A DNA stretch of 64,000 nucleotides, taken from NCBI RefSeq assembly GCF_020382885.2, contig NC_058504.1, forward strand, positions 16,689,019-16,753,018, read 5' to 3'. This DNA comes from Scatophagus argus (Eukaryota > Chordata > Actinopteri > Scatophagidae). The notes below the pieces were generated by a model, which was not told the origin of the DNA, searched no databases, and saw nothing but the letters and a program-made list of their open reading frames with translations. Position numbers and translations under genes: made by a program. Of this stretch, positions 1 to 11,170 are shown one piece after another. How positions within the stretch are numbered: the first letter of the stretch is position 1; each line of letters starts with the position of its first letter.

Positions 1-240
1 AGTGAAACCACATGAAGTGTAAGTCAACCTTTAAAATCAGTGTAAAATGTCACATCTTATATGTTTTGGACTGTAACCGTGAAACTGAAAATAAAGTGAA
101 CACCTTGACCACAAGCTGTCACTTTATCACAATTCACAAAAACCATTCCAAAACGTAACTTCACCTCAACACCATTGTAAATGATGATGACATGTCTCTC
201 TTCCAGCAATCTAGTGTGAACTTTTCGACTTTTCCAGTAC

Positions 241-3240
241 CGTTCAAGGCGCTCTGACATCAGGTGTGTTTGGTTGGCATCCATGATAAAGGTGAGCTGA
301 TTGATGAAGTCCTCTGGCTGAATGAGACCCTCGAGTCTGCCCACCACTGTCATCCTGCGGTCCTTCAGCATTATCATGGCCAGGAATGGGTAGGTGTTCT
401 CCCTCAGTGCTTGGGACACTGAAACACACCCATGTACACTTAAATATGCTGCTACCATACATTTCATTAATTCAATTAGATCTCAACCCCAGGGTAACGT
501 TAGCATTTTTTAACAAAACTCTTAAGGCTGTCTGTCATTTTGACAGATTAAAGGCAATCAGTTATTACTTTAAGTAATTAACATGTGCAACACTGTCAAC
601 ACTTTCACATGGAGCCCACGCAACATGCGTTCATACTATAAAAAAAAAAAGTCTGTGGTAGTCAACTCAGGACACAGAATCAATTTGAAGCATTTCTAAT
701 TTATGTTCCTAAATATTCCCATAGGTGGATTAAATAACAACAAATTCTCATACCTCTGTAACCCTCAGGCCTGCTGGTTGAGCATGCCCAAAAAAGCATT
801 CGTGTGTTGAGGAAGGTTATGACCTCTTCTGTACATAAGGTGGAGCTGGGAAGCGACAGATCAGCAGAACAAAACAAACCATTTAACATGGAACACTCCT
901 TTCATGCACACATGGATATAAAACACAAAGTTTATATACACTAAAGCTTATGTGCAGCATAACAAGTGGCAAAGACCAACCAGATTGCAACTTCAGAAAA
1001 TATAAACTCAACCAACTATTTAAAACAGAGCAACAGTGAGGCTCTTTGTAATAACTTCTGATGGCTGATGAATAAGGTAGTAAATACCATACCGGCAAAA
1101 CTCATCAGTGTCTTGATGATCCTCGCCATGAAGGTACACTAATAAGTAGCGGAGTTCCCGTTTGGCATCGTTCAGTGCCTGTACATTTCAGGGTGAACAC
1201 AAACAATGTGAAAACATACTGCAATTGCAACTGAAAAATTGTGGGTTTCTATATGGTTGCTGGCACTCTCTCTCTGGTCTCACCTGGCTGTATGTTCCCT
1301 GGTAAAATACAGGGTGTGACCGACCATACTTCTCCTCAAAACTATGAATGAAGGACACAACATCTCCAACAGGGTCTGTCACACGACCTCGAGGATCTGG
1401 CCTGATGAACCGCAGGGCAAACCTTAAAGAGAAAAAAATTGGAGAATTCAGGCAATTTCCTTTACTTACAAATTTACCTTCCAAGTTTAAATCACTGTGC
1501 TTCAATTACCTGAATATATCCAGAAGTGTGTAATATGTAAATCTGAAAGGTAGCATTATCAAGTAGTAACTCCATCCTAGTAATCCCTGAAAAGAAGAAT
1601 GCAGTCTATTACCATTTAATCAGCAGAAAATAAATACAAAACAAAATTCCAAGATGGTGTTTCTACATTTTGTGCTATAAAATTCAATTAAAATGAAGAC
1701 ACCACTTACACTGAACTTTCCGTTAAGTAACATACAGTGACCTTATTTATTATTATGTTAGAACGGTATCTATTAATGACAGAAATATACAGACAAAGGC
1801 TCAGTAGAACTGGCTATCTGTCAGGAATCTGTAGCAGTTTTAGAGTTTGTAAGAGAGATCCAATACTTTATTTTGTGCAGTGCGTGGAGATTATATCCTA
1901 AAGCATAAACATTAAAAGAGCCTTCAGACCTACCCTGGGTTGTGGCCTTGAAACGATGTAACTATATACTCTATGGTCTGCTGTATTGACCTGCAATGGC
2001 CTGGATGGTGGAGGGTTAAACACACTGGGCACTCCTTCCTGCTCGTTGAGCCTGTCTTGTACTGCAGCCTGAAAACAAATATATTTAAGCCCATCACATT
2101 TGAGTCAATCCTTCAATAAACCAAGAAAAAAAAAAGACAGAATAACAAATTAATCAAAGCAAGCCAGTGCAGTTCACAGCATTTGAATAGTAATAAAGCA
2201 GAGCCATAAAAATCTGTCTTTTACCTCTATGTTCCAATTATGTTGTTCTAATGTGCGACGACATTGGTCCATTGACTCCAAGCCTGTTAGGTCCTGTCAG
2301 ACAGGCAAAGAACATCAGAGTGAAAACCTCTACATGCTCATAACAGCAGAAAAGCACGGTTGCAGGGCTCCTTTCAGTAGCATACATGCTATTGCTCTGC
2401 TATGTCAATTATTGATAAATTTGATAAACTAAATTTGCTTGGTAGTCAAACACAACGAAATTATTAAAGTTATGGTAGCTGTCTAAAAACCACTTAGTTA
2501 GGCAGCTGTGTAAACTTAATTTATCGTCAACATGCACGGAGAAAAAAATCGTTTACTCCAAACAGGGTGGCGTTAAGGGCTACAATTATAGTTGGACTAA
2601 GAAATCTAGAAGAGGCTGCAGATTAACGGTATGGGAAACCCGCATGACTCACAGATACAAAACCAAAAACTGAATCAAGATTAGGTTAATACAACGATGT
2701 CACTGAAAAAACTTCAGCGACAGCTTGATCATGACTACTGTGCTAATGTTAACTCAGCAAGTGTTGTGGAGCGTCACTGGAAACCGAACGTTAGCCAAGT
2801 TGACGGTAACGTAAAGTCGAAAAATGTTACGATAAAAACTCGGAATGGATGACGCTGATAAACAAAGCTGGGTTTGGTATATGTCTTCCAGTAAAACGTA
2901 ACAAACGCTGAGCAATTTAAGTTCACCCACGGCCCTTAAAGTCTGCCAACTTGTTAGCTAGCTCAGCTAATGTTAGCTCGCTATGCTAACGGTCGCTCTG
3001 ACTCAAGTTGACGGCTAACGTTAGGGGGCTGGGGGTAACGTTAACGAAGTTCACTGTGCAAAAGGCGTTTAAACACACACGGTTCCACCAATTCACGGAG
3101 ATTTTGTATCAACGATAACGCATGACTATATGAGGTTTCAAATGGACACGCGTTAGTGCAGAAATTAGGCTGTCTACCTGAAACTGAAGGAGTTTTTCAG
3201 TCTGCGCCTGAGATAATTCTGGCTCCTCTGGCGCCGCCAT
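241..3240 (-). CDS. faf2: FAF2/UBXD8, FAS-associated factor 2 (5' part, cut by the left edge)
   Basis: Eight coding exons can be read on the minus strand: 3178-3240, 2225-2293, 1934-2068, 1510-1586, 1284-1422, 1093-1178, 754-845 and 241-418. All have GT/AG borders and matching phases, giving about 279 codons. The start ATG (3240-3238) begins MAAPEEPELSQAQTEKLLQF. An N-terminal UBA domain (about residues 10-48, with DQCRRTLEQHNWNIE) is followed by the hydrophobic hairpin GLLGWSYYLIMLPFRFTYY (about 90-108) that anchors the family in the ER and lipid-droplet membrane. The thioredoxin-like UAS domain follows, with FWACSTSRPEGYR and ENTYPFLAMIMLKDRRMT. The family recruits p97/VCP for ER-associated degradation and controls lipid droplets. 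The coiled coil and C-terminal UBX domain lie beyond base 1. The next gene upstream, pin4, is in tandem. Assignment is by near-identity to remembered vertebrate FAF2. Confidence 0.95.
2945..3060. repeat. Cluster of GTTAGC/GCTAAC and AACGTT motifs in faf2 intron 1
   Basis: About ten copies of GTTAGC, GCTAAC or AACGTTA lie within about 110 bases, just inside the first intron. Short tracts of this type recur at 49700-49755 in the first intron of the C5orf47-like gene and at 61080-61095 near the cpeb4 first exon. The bases show a motif cluster; whether it is functional is not known. Confidence 0.5.
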
Positions 3241-4172
3241 CTTACCTCGCCAATCATCTAGCAAGGTGTAACAACGTCAACTGTCTTTTCCTGATGCTGA
3301 CTGTGCTGTCATAATCTGTGCGGGCTACTGCCGCCTAGCTCTCTGGAGGTGACCATTTCGCTCGCCTCGCCGGGATAATTATAACCATGAACCATAATAA
3401 TAAAGATCTGTCCAGTTGATTTGCATACATCGTCCGTGATCAGTAAATGTTACCGGAGATGTAAAAATAATCAGCCTGTCTGAATCAGGGGACTTGACAA
3501 AAAAAAAATGAAAGTCTATCTTCTCTTTTACCTCCAAGTCCATGAGTCAGAGATGTCCAATCCCAAAGATTAATACTATTTTACCAAATGACCAAACAAT
3601 TTATGACAAATTAAGGTTGCAGCAAACCTACTCACTAACTGTATTTGTCACAAGACTTTCTTTGGTAAATGTAAATTTTATTCATATTATTGGTGCTTTA
3701 TCTCATATTTAGTACTTAGTTTGCACTAACATCGAACTGTATCTAACTTCCAGAATACAGAATTAATATTACAGATAACAAGATAACACTTTAGAAAGAC
3801 TTTGAAGGAGTCAGGCTCACACTTCCTTCTCATGCACAAACAAAGCTTACACATTTTGTACAACTTGACTTGAAAATGCATTTATTTGGTCATCTGTGGT
3901 TTGATTTCCATAAACTGAAAAACCATGTGAATTATGTGAACATTCAGACTAAACTTTCTCTCAGAATATTCTCTCAGGTTGAATTGTCAGCAAGGTGGAA
4001 TATATTTAACCAAGGACAAAGCAGACAGATGAGGATTGTTTAATTTTGTTCTTAAAACATTCCAGAAAAATGAAAGCAACCATTGCAATGAAAGATCAGG
4101 AAATACACAGTAAACAATTATTAGCACAATGTAGAATTTGTAATAAAATAGAAAGTGTTAAGCTGTACCACA
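3241..4172. other. faf2 upstream region and pin4 3' UTR
   Basis: Between the faf2 start and the pin4 stop I see no further coding exon. The first 120 bases next to faf2 are comparatively GC-rich and probably hold its transcription start. The AT-rich part from about 3860 to 4172 is best explained as pin4 3' UTR, since a minus-strand AATAAA lies at 3881-3886. Confidence 0.6.
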
Positions 4173-6859
4173 TCACTTTTTCCCCTCTACCATAATGATG
4201 TGGTACCCAAACTTTGTCTTGACGGGAGGGTCTGTGTAGACAGGTTTATCCATGGAACTGACAGGCAGGGCAAATGCTGCATCCTGGAAAGGTCCAACCA
4301 TTGATCCTCGCGTCATCCAACCCAGATCACCCTGTCATGGACACAATGAAGAAAACACAAAGTATATGTACCTCAAAAGGGTGTCACACAAGGACAAAAG
4401 TCAGTGAACATGAGCAAAAAAAGGTAAATGGGTTCAAAGAATTCACTGAAAATAAGAGCTATGATATTCTGAAAATTGTGCTTGTTGCATGAATTTGAAA
4501 CATTCATTTGAAAGGCTTCAACTGCAATGCATACAGTGCCTATAATACAGTATTCACCTCCTTGGAAGTTTTTGCTTTTAATTGGTCAATATAATTTGGC
4601 TTTTTTGAGTTAATTAATTTTGATTAATTAAAAATACATAATGTAAAAAAGAGACTGCATTAATATTCATCCCCTTTAAAGTGACTGACCTAATTCAGCA
4701 GAGGTCCATCCAAATGGTGCAGGTAATGGAATAAAATGGAGATCACCTGAGTGCAGTGAATGTGTCTCAAGTGATTGTAGCGTAAAGACACCTGTGTCTG
4801 GAAGGTCCAGTCACAGGTTAATCAGTATTCCTGGCTACAATTACACCATGAAGACAAAAGAACATCCAAAGTAACTTTGACAAAATGGTATTGAAAAATA
4901 TAAGTCAAGAGATAACCTTTCCAAGTCACTGAACATCCTCTGGAGTTCAGTTAAGGTCCTGACAAACCGAGTGACTGAACAGGAAGGGGACTAACAAAGA
5001 AGGCCAAAAAGACACCTATGACTACTCTGAAGGAGTTACAAGCTTCAGCAGCTGAGATGGGAGAGACTCTGCATACAACAACTGTTCGTTATGGGACAAA
5101 GCCACTGTTGAAGAAAGCTCATATTACATCTTAACTAGAGTTCATCTAAAGGCATGAGGGAGACTCCAAGGTCAACTGCAAGAAGGTTCTTTGGTCTGAT
5201 GAGACCAAAATGGAGCTTTTTGGCCATCAGACTTTGGCGTACACAAAACACTGCACATCAACACAAATGATGATGGCGTCATCCCCACTGTGAAGTATGG
5301 TGGTAACAGCATCCCGCTTTTGGGATGCTTCTCAATGAATGCAGTCCAATCCTGGAGGACAATCTGATTCAGTCTGCAGGAGAACTACGACTTAACAGAG
5401 GATTCATTTTCCAACAACACAATGACCTGAAACACACAGTGAGAGCTACACAGAAATGGTTTAAAGACAACAAGGTGAACATTCTGGAGTGGCTGAGTCA
5501 AAGCCCAGACCTCAGTCCAACAGAGAATTTGTAGCTGGACTTGAAAAGAGCTGTTCACGCTGGATCTCCATTCAACCTGACAGACCTTGAGCAGTTTTGC
5601 AAAGAAGAATGCAGTAAATTTGCAGTGTCCAGATGTACAAGCCTGACTGAGAACAATCTGCACAGACTCAGTGCTCTGATTGCAGTCAAAGGTGCATCTA
5701 CTAAATACTGACTTCAAGGAGGTGAATATTTATGCAATCACTTATTTTCATTATATATTTTTAAATAATTTACATTACTTTGTAGAAATTTGTTTTCACT
5801 TTCACAATAAATCATAATTCCCTTTATAAAAGCAGTAAAAGGAGAAAACATCCAAGGGGGTGAATACTCTCTATGGGCACTGTAACTGTGTAGGTTTCGT
5901 GTGGGGTGCAGGTGGTGAGAAAATGTACAGACCTGGAGAAGTAAAGAACTATTATCAAATTAGCCTGAAATTCACCATCCACAAAGGAGGTCATATTTAT
6001 CAGCTAACATGTCTACCACCACAGGAAGCAGATGTAATAACATGAATAATATTTTTATAATACATCACTAGAGGCAAAATACAGAGGGCCATCACACTTG
6101 GGACTCACAATCAGTAAAAATGGGGGAACCAAAACTGAGCAAATGATGATGAAATGCATGTTCTTACTCCTTGTCTAGCTTTGTCTTCACTGTATTGTGA
6201 CGCTACTTCACTGAAACGGACTCCAGCCTTCAGTTTCTCCATCGCCTCCATGCATTTTCCATGTTTTTCACAGAGGACATGTCGAACCTGGGGATAAACA
6301 TCATAAACAAATAAACAATGGTTATGATGAAACATTTAACTATTGTGGAAATTATACTTAACAAACTTTAGCTAATGTATCAAAGTTAATCATGTTTAAG
6401 ACTTATAACACAATTCCATTGCAGTTCATTAATCCAATAGTGGCTTGCTGGTAGCAGGAAATGACAAGGGCAGTCATTGCTTGGTAAAATTCTCCTTCTG
6501 TCTCATTTGACTTTTGCAGTGCAGCTTTGGATGTAAATTCGTTACCTTCACAGAAGTGCCTCCCTTGGGTGCTTTTTCTTTCTTGTCTGCGTCTGCACCC
6601 CCAGAAGCACCTCCTACACAGTAACGAAGTTCAGCACCATTAAACACCCGCAACATTAAAGAAAAAAAGGGGGAAAAACAGCAACAATAACGACGGTGTC
6701 AAGTCTAGGCAACTAACGTCTCCACTGTATCCACTGTATGCTACAGGCTAGTAAATGTAGCCGACTTTGAGCTAACAGTTCATAACACACAGTTAACAGA
6801 AGATAAATAATTATCCACTAACCTTTACCACCCTTTCCACCTTTTCCCTTGGGTGGCAT
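4173..6859 (-). CDS. pin4: Pin4 / parvulin-14, peptidyl-prolyl cis-trans isomerase
   Basis: Four exons (6823-6859, 6546-6613, 6168-6287, 4173-4331) join in phase to 127 codons plus TGA. The protein opens with a basic, glycine/lysine-rich tail ([12 protein letters not shown]) that in this family binds DNA and pre-ribosomal particles. A single parvulin rotamase domain follows (about residues 35-127): [20 protein letters not shown], the [20 protein letters not shown] core, the [13 protein letters not shown] segment and the closing [12 protein letters not shown]. It isomerises Xaa-Pro bonds in nucleus and cytosol. Length fits the usual 131-residue family size. The start lies 427 bases from the divergent kinase gene, which suggests a shared promoter region. 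Intron 3 holds a Tc1-like remnant. A minus-strand AATAAA lies at 3881-3886. Confidence 0.96.
4534..5882 (+). mobile_element. Degraded Tc1/mariner-type transposon in pin4 intron 3
   Basis: Terminal inverted repeats face each other: CAGTGCCTATAATACAGTAT at the left, and at the right the reverse complement of CAGTGCCCATAGAGAGTATT. Both are flanked by TA (4532-4533 and 5883-5884), the usual Tc1 target duplication. Inside, in plus orientation, an open stretch at 5325-5534 encodes transposase C-terminal motifs ([27 protein letters not shown]). It then meets an in-frame TAG at 5533-5535 where related elements have a tryptophan codon. No full-length transposase frame exists. The copy is about 1.35 kb and no longer autonomous. 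Confidence 0.88.
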
Positions 6860-7286
6860 TTTAGATAAACGTGTCACAAAAGTCAAGCAATCCTGAACAG
6901 AAATAAATGCAGCAACATGCGTTTACACTAACATGCGCAGTAAGATGCGCAAACAGCTCAAGTGTCTCTTCTTCTTTAACTAGCGAATGGTTAACTTACT
7001 GTTTATACTGCCATCTAGGGTAATGGATCGTAAGATGCAATCTCAAATTACACATCTTTCTCATTTCTCACATTTTTTTCTTGTGTAGCTAAATCTGTGA
7101 AACAGCTGAAACTACTATTTAAAACTATTTAACAGAAAACTAGGCTATCTTCCCTTTCAGTTCCACGGCTCAAGAGCGAGGCGGTTACCGTGGCAACGAC
7201 GCCGTCAACAAACGTTGACAGCGGTGTTGTGTTGAAGCGGTGCTTGCTCGTCGAAAAGACACCTTTTAGTTGGCTCCAGGCGAAAT
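6860..7286. promoter_or_regulatory. Divergent intergenic region between pin4 and the NEK kinase gene
   Basis: The two start codons lie back to back 427 bases apart, with no TATA box that I can recognise. The part next to the kinase start (7140-7286) is richer in GC and CpG than the middle. A shared bidirectional promoter is inferred from this geometry only. Confidence 0.55.
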
Positions 7287-9585
7287 ATGGAGAAGTATGA
7301 ACAGGTTTTATGTCTTGGCAGAGGAGGGGCAGCAGACGTGTTTCTGATGAGACACGTGGAGAGCAAGAGCCTACACGCAGTGAAGAGAATAAAGGTGGAG
7401 GATTCAAGGACAGCAAAGACACAGAGGGCGATTCTCCAAGAAGCTGACATCATCAGGAAGTTGCAGCACCCTCACATTGTAAAGTGCAGCGACGCCTTTG
7501 TGAATTCTTATGATGGATTTATTTACATTGTGATGAACTACTGCGATGGCGGGACAATAGATGACAAAGTTAAAGAGAGGAAACCAAAAGAGTTTTTCAC
7601 AGAGGATACAGTGATGAGGTGGTTTGTACAGGTCGTTTTAGCTGTAAATTATATACACGCAACTAAAATACTACACAGGGACATCAAAACCTCAAATGTA
7701 CTGCTAACAAAAGAAGACGTGGTGAAGTTAGGGGACTTTGGGATATCCAGAGTGATGACCTACACAGCAGATATGGCTTCCACATGTGTTGGGACACCCA
7801 GCTACCTCAGTCCTGAGCTTTGCCAGGATGTCCCATACAGCTCCAAGTCTGATATCTGGGCTCTTGGCTGTCTGCTGTATGAGATCTGTGCTCTCCGACC
7901 TCCGTTTGCAGCCACAAACCTCCTGAGTCTGTTCTTCAAGATCACCAAAGGAGAGTACGATCCTGTGGATAATGTCTACTCTGACAACATCTCTTCTTTA
8001 ATTCACACAATGCTCCACCTCAACCCCGAAAACAGGCCGAGTGCTGCCTGCATACTCAGCGGTGCCTATGTGCAAGATCGCCTGAAGTCTCTCAAATACA
8101 CAGAGACCGGCTGTGTTGCTGTGACTGAATCTAACGGGGAGAGCTGTGACGCTAGTATTAAAGGAAAAGTCGCAGACATAGGTGCCACACCACAGTCAGA
8201 TGTTCTTAGTCAGCCCCACACATGGGATGAAATACAACACACTATGGAGGCCAGCACCAGTGAGGAAGATTGTGATGCTGTGTGTGTTGGAGGACAGATT
8301 CACTGCGACTATCCCGAAGACTTTGATGAAGATGAAAGTTTGTCCTCTCTTGAGGATCATAGTGAACACTCCATGATGAGGAGCGAATCTGCTGAGCCTA
8401 TTGGTAAGGCACAAGTGGAAATATAAAGTGAAACATCTTGTCAGTGATGGAAGACTCAGATCGTCTACCTGAGTAAAAGTACTTATACCACGGTGTAAAT
8501 ATCCTTTTGCTCCTCTGCTTAGTAAATCCATAAAAGAAAATAATCATTAGTTGCAGTCCTGTTCAGTTAATGTAATTAAATGACAGTTAAAACAAACCAA
8601 CTACAGCATTAATACATCAGCAATAACAACCTAATGAAACAATAGTGAAAGAACCACAGGATAAAATTAGTACTTTTACTTTTGATACTTTAAGTACATT
8701 TTTTATTATGCATACACGCACTTGGTAATTAACATGTTTGATGCAGGACTTCAACTTCTGATGGAGTGTATTCACAGTGTGGTATTAGTACTTTGATTTA
8801 AGTAAAAGGTGTGAGTACCTCCTCAAGCACTGCTCTTTTCCAAAAGGTCATAAGCCAAAAAGAGAATGTTTAACACTGAGCTGTATACTGAAAGCCTATA
8901 ATGATTTCTATGTAAAATCTCAGAAAGTAACTAGTAACTATAGCTATTAGATAAATGAAGTGCAGTAAAAAGTATAATCTCCAGGTCTCTGAAATGTTAG
9001 AAGTATAAGCTATACCAAAGCTGGTGCCAAATTTAAGCACAACACTTGAGTTTCTGTACTTTCCACAACTGCTTCTTATATGGTAGAAATGTTTAATTAG
9101 ATACAACTAAAGGTCATTCTTACGCAAAAAATTCCAAACATGAACTGATTTCATCCTCTTACAACTTTTCACTTTTTTAGATTCTAATACCTTTGACTTT
9201 TCCACTGTTGAACGAACAGAATGAGCAACTTGAATGGGACTGACATTTTTCACAATTAATCAGTTAACTGAGGAAATAACAGCAACAACAACAACAACAA
9301 CAGATTGATAAAATGAATGATTAAAACAAAAGCCTTCAATCCTGCTATCATTTTTTCTTTCATAGCTCAGTGGCAAAGCACTTAGCAGATTCTTTCTCTC
9401 TTACAGTGTCTCCAGAGGCTCTTGATGTCCCAGGACAACCTGAATATCCAGATGACTTTGAGGAAGATGATGTGGAAGAAGATTATGAGGGCGAGCAGTA
9501 TGACGATGTACCAGAGGAGGAGTTTCAGCTCCATGACGCTGGAGGTTTGACTGTCACCCTAAAAGCACTGAAAGAGAAGGGCTAA
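7287..9585 (+). CDS. NIMA-related (NEK family) serine/threonine kinase
   Basis: Exon 1 (7287-8403) and exon 2 (9407-9585) join with GTAAGG/ACAG borders to 431 codons. The kinase domain fills residues 4-255: glycine loop GRGGAADV (11-18, third glycine replaced by alanine), lysine AVKRI (K33), alpha-C glutamate E52, HRD at 130-132 (catalytic D132), DFG at 150-152, GTPSYLSPE activation segment (169-177) and R250. All catalytic residues are present, so it should be active. NIMA-related kinases act at cilia, centrosomes and in mitosis. The tail is acidic, with [10 protein letters not shown] at the end of exon 1 and YPDDFEEDD in exon 2. The entire catalytic domain lies in one exon, unusual for this family. 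The kinase domain resembles NEK3, NEK4 and NEK5; the exact member is unresolved. A polyadenylation signal follows at 9606-9611. Confidence 0.88.
8440..8840. repeat. Dispersed fish repeat (TACTTGAGTAA type) in the kinase gene intron
   Basis: Segments such as GAGTAAAAGTACTT (8470-8490), GTACTTTTACTTTTGATACT (8670-8692) and GTGGTATTAGTACTTTGATT (8779-8800) match a short interspersed sequence that I recall from many percomorph introns. Related copies lie at 31215-31285 and 50420-50640. The remainder of the intron to 9406 holds only AT-rich sequence and a CAA run near 9285-9300. Confidence 0.55.
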
Positions 9586-9605
9586 AAACACTTACACTGC
9601 ACTGA

Positions 9606-9611
9606 AATAAA
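9606..9611 (+). terminator. Polyadenylation signal of the NEK kinase gene
   Basis: AATAAA lies 20 bases after the TAA stop, giving a very short 3' UTR. Confidence 0.7.
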
Positions 9612-11084
9612 GGGATCTTAGACAGCTGGAACAGGGAAGTGTGAGTAACTGTCTCGTTTAAGTTTTCATGGAATTGGTAATACCACCATCCAACCACTAG
9701 GGGGCCATGGCTGTCATACAGCACATTTAGTGCTAGGTGATGCTCAAAATACTTGCTGGGGCCAAAGGAAATAAATCAAGTCAGTGTGTGCTGTCAGTAC
9801 GGCTGTTCAGTGGTAACAATATTACTGAATGAGGTTTCTAAGTAGCATCATAAGGATGGATGGTAATGATGAGCACAGCATAAGTGACTGGATCATTTTT
9901 TAAAACAGAAATTATTTTTAATACATTTTACATTCAACACAAGGACACAGTATCTATATTGATATTTAATGCTCAAGGTAAAGATATCAGTGTTTCATTT
10001 GGATGCTCAACCTTGTTCATATCTATTACATGTATACTAATATGTACACTACTGTATGTATTGTCTTCTCTGAACCTTGTCTTTCTTGCTAGTATTTTAT
10101 TACTGAAATGAAACAGGGTTTATCTTTTATCTTTATCACGATAAAAGCATAATTATGCATGCAAATGCGCCTTCAAAGGAAGTATGTGGTTTATGGAGCT
10201 TGCCACAAAGATGTTGTGATAACTAATAATGCAGCTATAAATAAGATAAAATCAAGAATGAGAAATGCATTTAGAATCGAAAAAAAAAAAACCTGAACCT
10301 TAAACTACAAGTACTCCGACCTTTAATTACAAAGTTCTGTCTAAAATGAACAAAATAAATCCAAATGATTAAAAAAAAAACTTTTATTTGTCCTTACATG
10401 CTGCATTTGTGTGTCTATTTTATTTTTAATGTAGTCAAAAAACTACCTTATCTGAGCTGTTAGTTCAACTACACGCTTGAAAAGACGTTCATGTATATAT
10501 TAAAGGATTACACATCAGCTTTAAACAACTGGCGAGGGGAGCAAGGGACAGAAAACACTTGGCATGAGTAATCTTTATTTTGTGTATATTTTACTTGTAT
10601 TTTACAGAACAGACACAACAGAAAGGCAAGCAGTTCAAACTGGTTTTGGTGAGGTTGTGGTTAATATACAACAAGTATAATCAACTTCTCAAAATATGAT
10701 TGGGAAACAGTTAGTAAATAAAAAGGGGATGTTGCAGCCACAACTTTAAAGAAGCTCATTTCTTTGTTGTTTGAGTTTGACCAACCTGTCTGGGGAAGGC
10801 ACAGTGAAATTCCCCTGCATAAATAAAGGTTTTTAAAAAAAGAAAGATAAGATTCATGGACGTTGAGCAGATAATGGCAAGCGCCTGCACCCAAAATGAA
10901 CCCACTTCTAATTCCAGCAATGAAGTCCCCTGAAAAACTTAACCACCAACTCAAGAAACACTTCCATGTAAAAATAATTTCTAATCAAGATTTTAATTGC
11001 CTTAACATAAAAATCTTAACAATATAGTTTGTTTACAGTATTTGATGTCTCACTTATCCAGGTTATGGTTATTCATATGGGTTT

Positions 11085-11170
11085 GTGTAAAGGCAACTGG
11101 ACTTGGGCATAGATTCTTGAAGACATTTCAGCTGAAGAAGCCTCATGAATGAGAGGTGAAATGTCACTTC
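11085..11170. repeat. Fragment of a dispersed fish repeat with an internal near-palindrome
   Basis: The stretch contains CAACTGGACTTG, TTCTTGAAGACATTTCA, GAAGAAGC and GAGAGGTGAAATGTC. The blocks GACATTTCA and TGAAATGTC are inverted copies of one another. I recall this arrangement as a common interspersed sequence in teleosts; the name of its family is not certain. Confidence 0.5.

Noticed and set aside
9370..9406. Met-initiated frame running into the last exon of the NEK-like kinase
   Set aside because: This is intron sequence before the acceptor TCTTACAG; the kinase frame enters at 9407.
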